DNA from: CAYXTC01 sp964479375
GTDB lineage: Bacteria; Patescibacteriota; Minisyncoccia; Minisyncoccales; GWA2-38-27
NCBI GenBank assembly: GCA_964479375.1
Contig: CAYZKD010000016.1
Span: 1 to 13,422, forward strand
Length of the DNA: 13,422 nt
Direction: 5' to 3'
Shown: positions 13,231 to 13,422 of the stretch, one piece after another
How positions within the stretch are numbered: position 1 is the stretch's first letter
Layout of the letters: the number at the start of each line of letters is the position of its first letter
Position numbers and translations under genes: made by a program
Notes under the pieces: generated by a model
Told to the model about the DNA's origin: nothing
The model's database searches: none
What the model saw: only the letters and a program-made list of their open reading frames with translations

Positions 13231-13422
13231 AACTTGTAAAATGTTTTCCGCGGAGGTCCGCGGAGGACGGGCCTCTGCGATTTTTGTGAGAGGTTTTGTG
13301 GGAGGTTTGTGGGAGGCCCGTCCTCCCACATTTTTTTGGATACTATCATATGAACCAGTGCATTCTGTGCAGAAGATGAGATACATAGGTAACACCCCTG
13401 TTTTACCAAAAACTGGTAAAAT
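13231..13422 (+). repeat. Repeat-rich terminal region with nested inverted and direct repeats
   Basis: Within 200 bases there are several structures. CCGCGGAGG occurs twice (13248-13256 and 13258-13266). A 14-bp perfect inverted repeat lies at 13262-13275 and 13313-13326, followed by a T-run (13331-13337). Three tandem units of a TTTTGTGGGAGG-like motif lie at 13282-13316. An 8-bp inverted repeat TTTTACCA/TGGTAAAA lies at 13401-13421. AACTTGTAAAAT at 13231-13242 recurs with one change at 13411-13422, exactly 180 bases on. This looks like part of a repeat family or mobile element end running past the window. Confidence 0.65.
13241..13422 (+). CDS. Open reading frame running off the window end (doubtful coding)
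   Basis: From ATG 13241 the frame stays open for 60 codons to the edge (MFSAEVRGGRASAIF..., ending TPVLPKTGK), and a second in-frame ATG is at 13376. No ribosome site precedes either. The composition (Gly/Arg/Phe-rich, from repeated DNA) and its coverage of the inverted repeat make a chance frame likely. The segment from 13376 could be the true start of a gene that continues outside. Confidence 0.2.
   Translation, partial: MFSAEVRGGRASAIFVRGFVGGLWEARPPTFFWILSYEPVHSVQKMRYIGNTPVLPKTGK

Noticed and set aside
13152..13409. 85-codon minus-strand frame at the window end
   Set aside because: It reads through the GC-rich terminator and the repeats, has no ribosome site and shows no recognisable domain; most likely a chance frame.
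13231..13422. CRISPR array
   Set aside because: The repeats are short, of different types and not separated by regular unique spacers; no cas gene is nearby.

Overview
The window looks like bacterial chromosome, most likely from a Patescibacteria (CPR/Parcubacteria-like) organism or another small-genome, single-membrane lineage. The reasons are tightly packed genes with 1-nt gaps or 8-25 nt overlaps, start codons with little or no Shine-Dalgarno signal, classical rho-independent terminators (which argue against archaea), TAA/TAG/TGA all used as stops, and a MacAB-like exporter with no outer-membrane partner. The lineage is inferred; no rRNA or tRNA gene is visible.

Region 1 (1-3387) begins with a leader element and continues as a five-gene operon: a NifX/orange-protein-like small protein, a cation diffusion facilitator fused to a second NifX-like domain, a MinD-type ATPase with an inserted two-cluster ferredoxin, a thioredoxin, and an AhpD/carboxymuconolactone-decarboxylase-fold protein. 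Region 2 (3397-7545) begins with a nearly identical copy of the leader. It continues with a secreted thioredoxin fused to a CcdA-like membrane reductase, a flavodoxin, a family-4 Fe-S uracil-DNA glycosylase, a ZIP metal transporter, a second ferredoxin-MinD ATPase with a degenerate first cluster, and a DUF134 helix-turn-helix protein. The parts list (NifX-like proteins, paired ferredoxin-MinD ATPases, DUF134) recalls the orange-protein (ORP) loci of Desulfovibrio. Here it is combined with metal import/export and thiol/flavin redox genes and split into two operons that share one leader. This is the most interesting content of the window.

Region 3 (7542-11093) has its own promoter and encodes an HlyD/MacA-like adaptor, a MacB/LolD-type ABC ATPase and an FtsX-type permease, forming one exporter or envelope-remodelling unit. 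A small cupin gene follows and ends at a strong terminator (11535-11561).

Region 4 (11639-13196) holds a small DUF4870-like membrane protein and a secreted, membrane-anchored protein with two PPC-like beta domains, closed by a second strong terminator. The last 226 bases hold no convincing gene. They contain nested repeats, a 14-bp inverted repeat, and a reading frame that stays open to the window edge, probably part of a larger repeat or element that continues outside.

Proposed working model (inference): ZIP imports and the CDF protein exports a transition metal; the NifX-like proteins and the two ATPases assemble or carry a metal-sulfur cofactor; thioredoxin, flavodoxin and the CcdA fusion supply electrons; DUF134 is the obvious candidate regulator.
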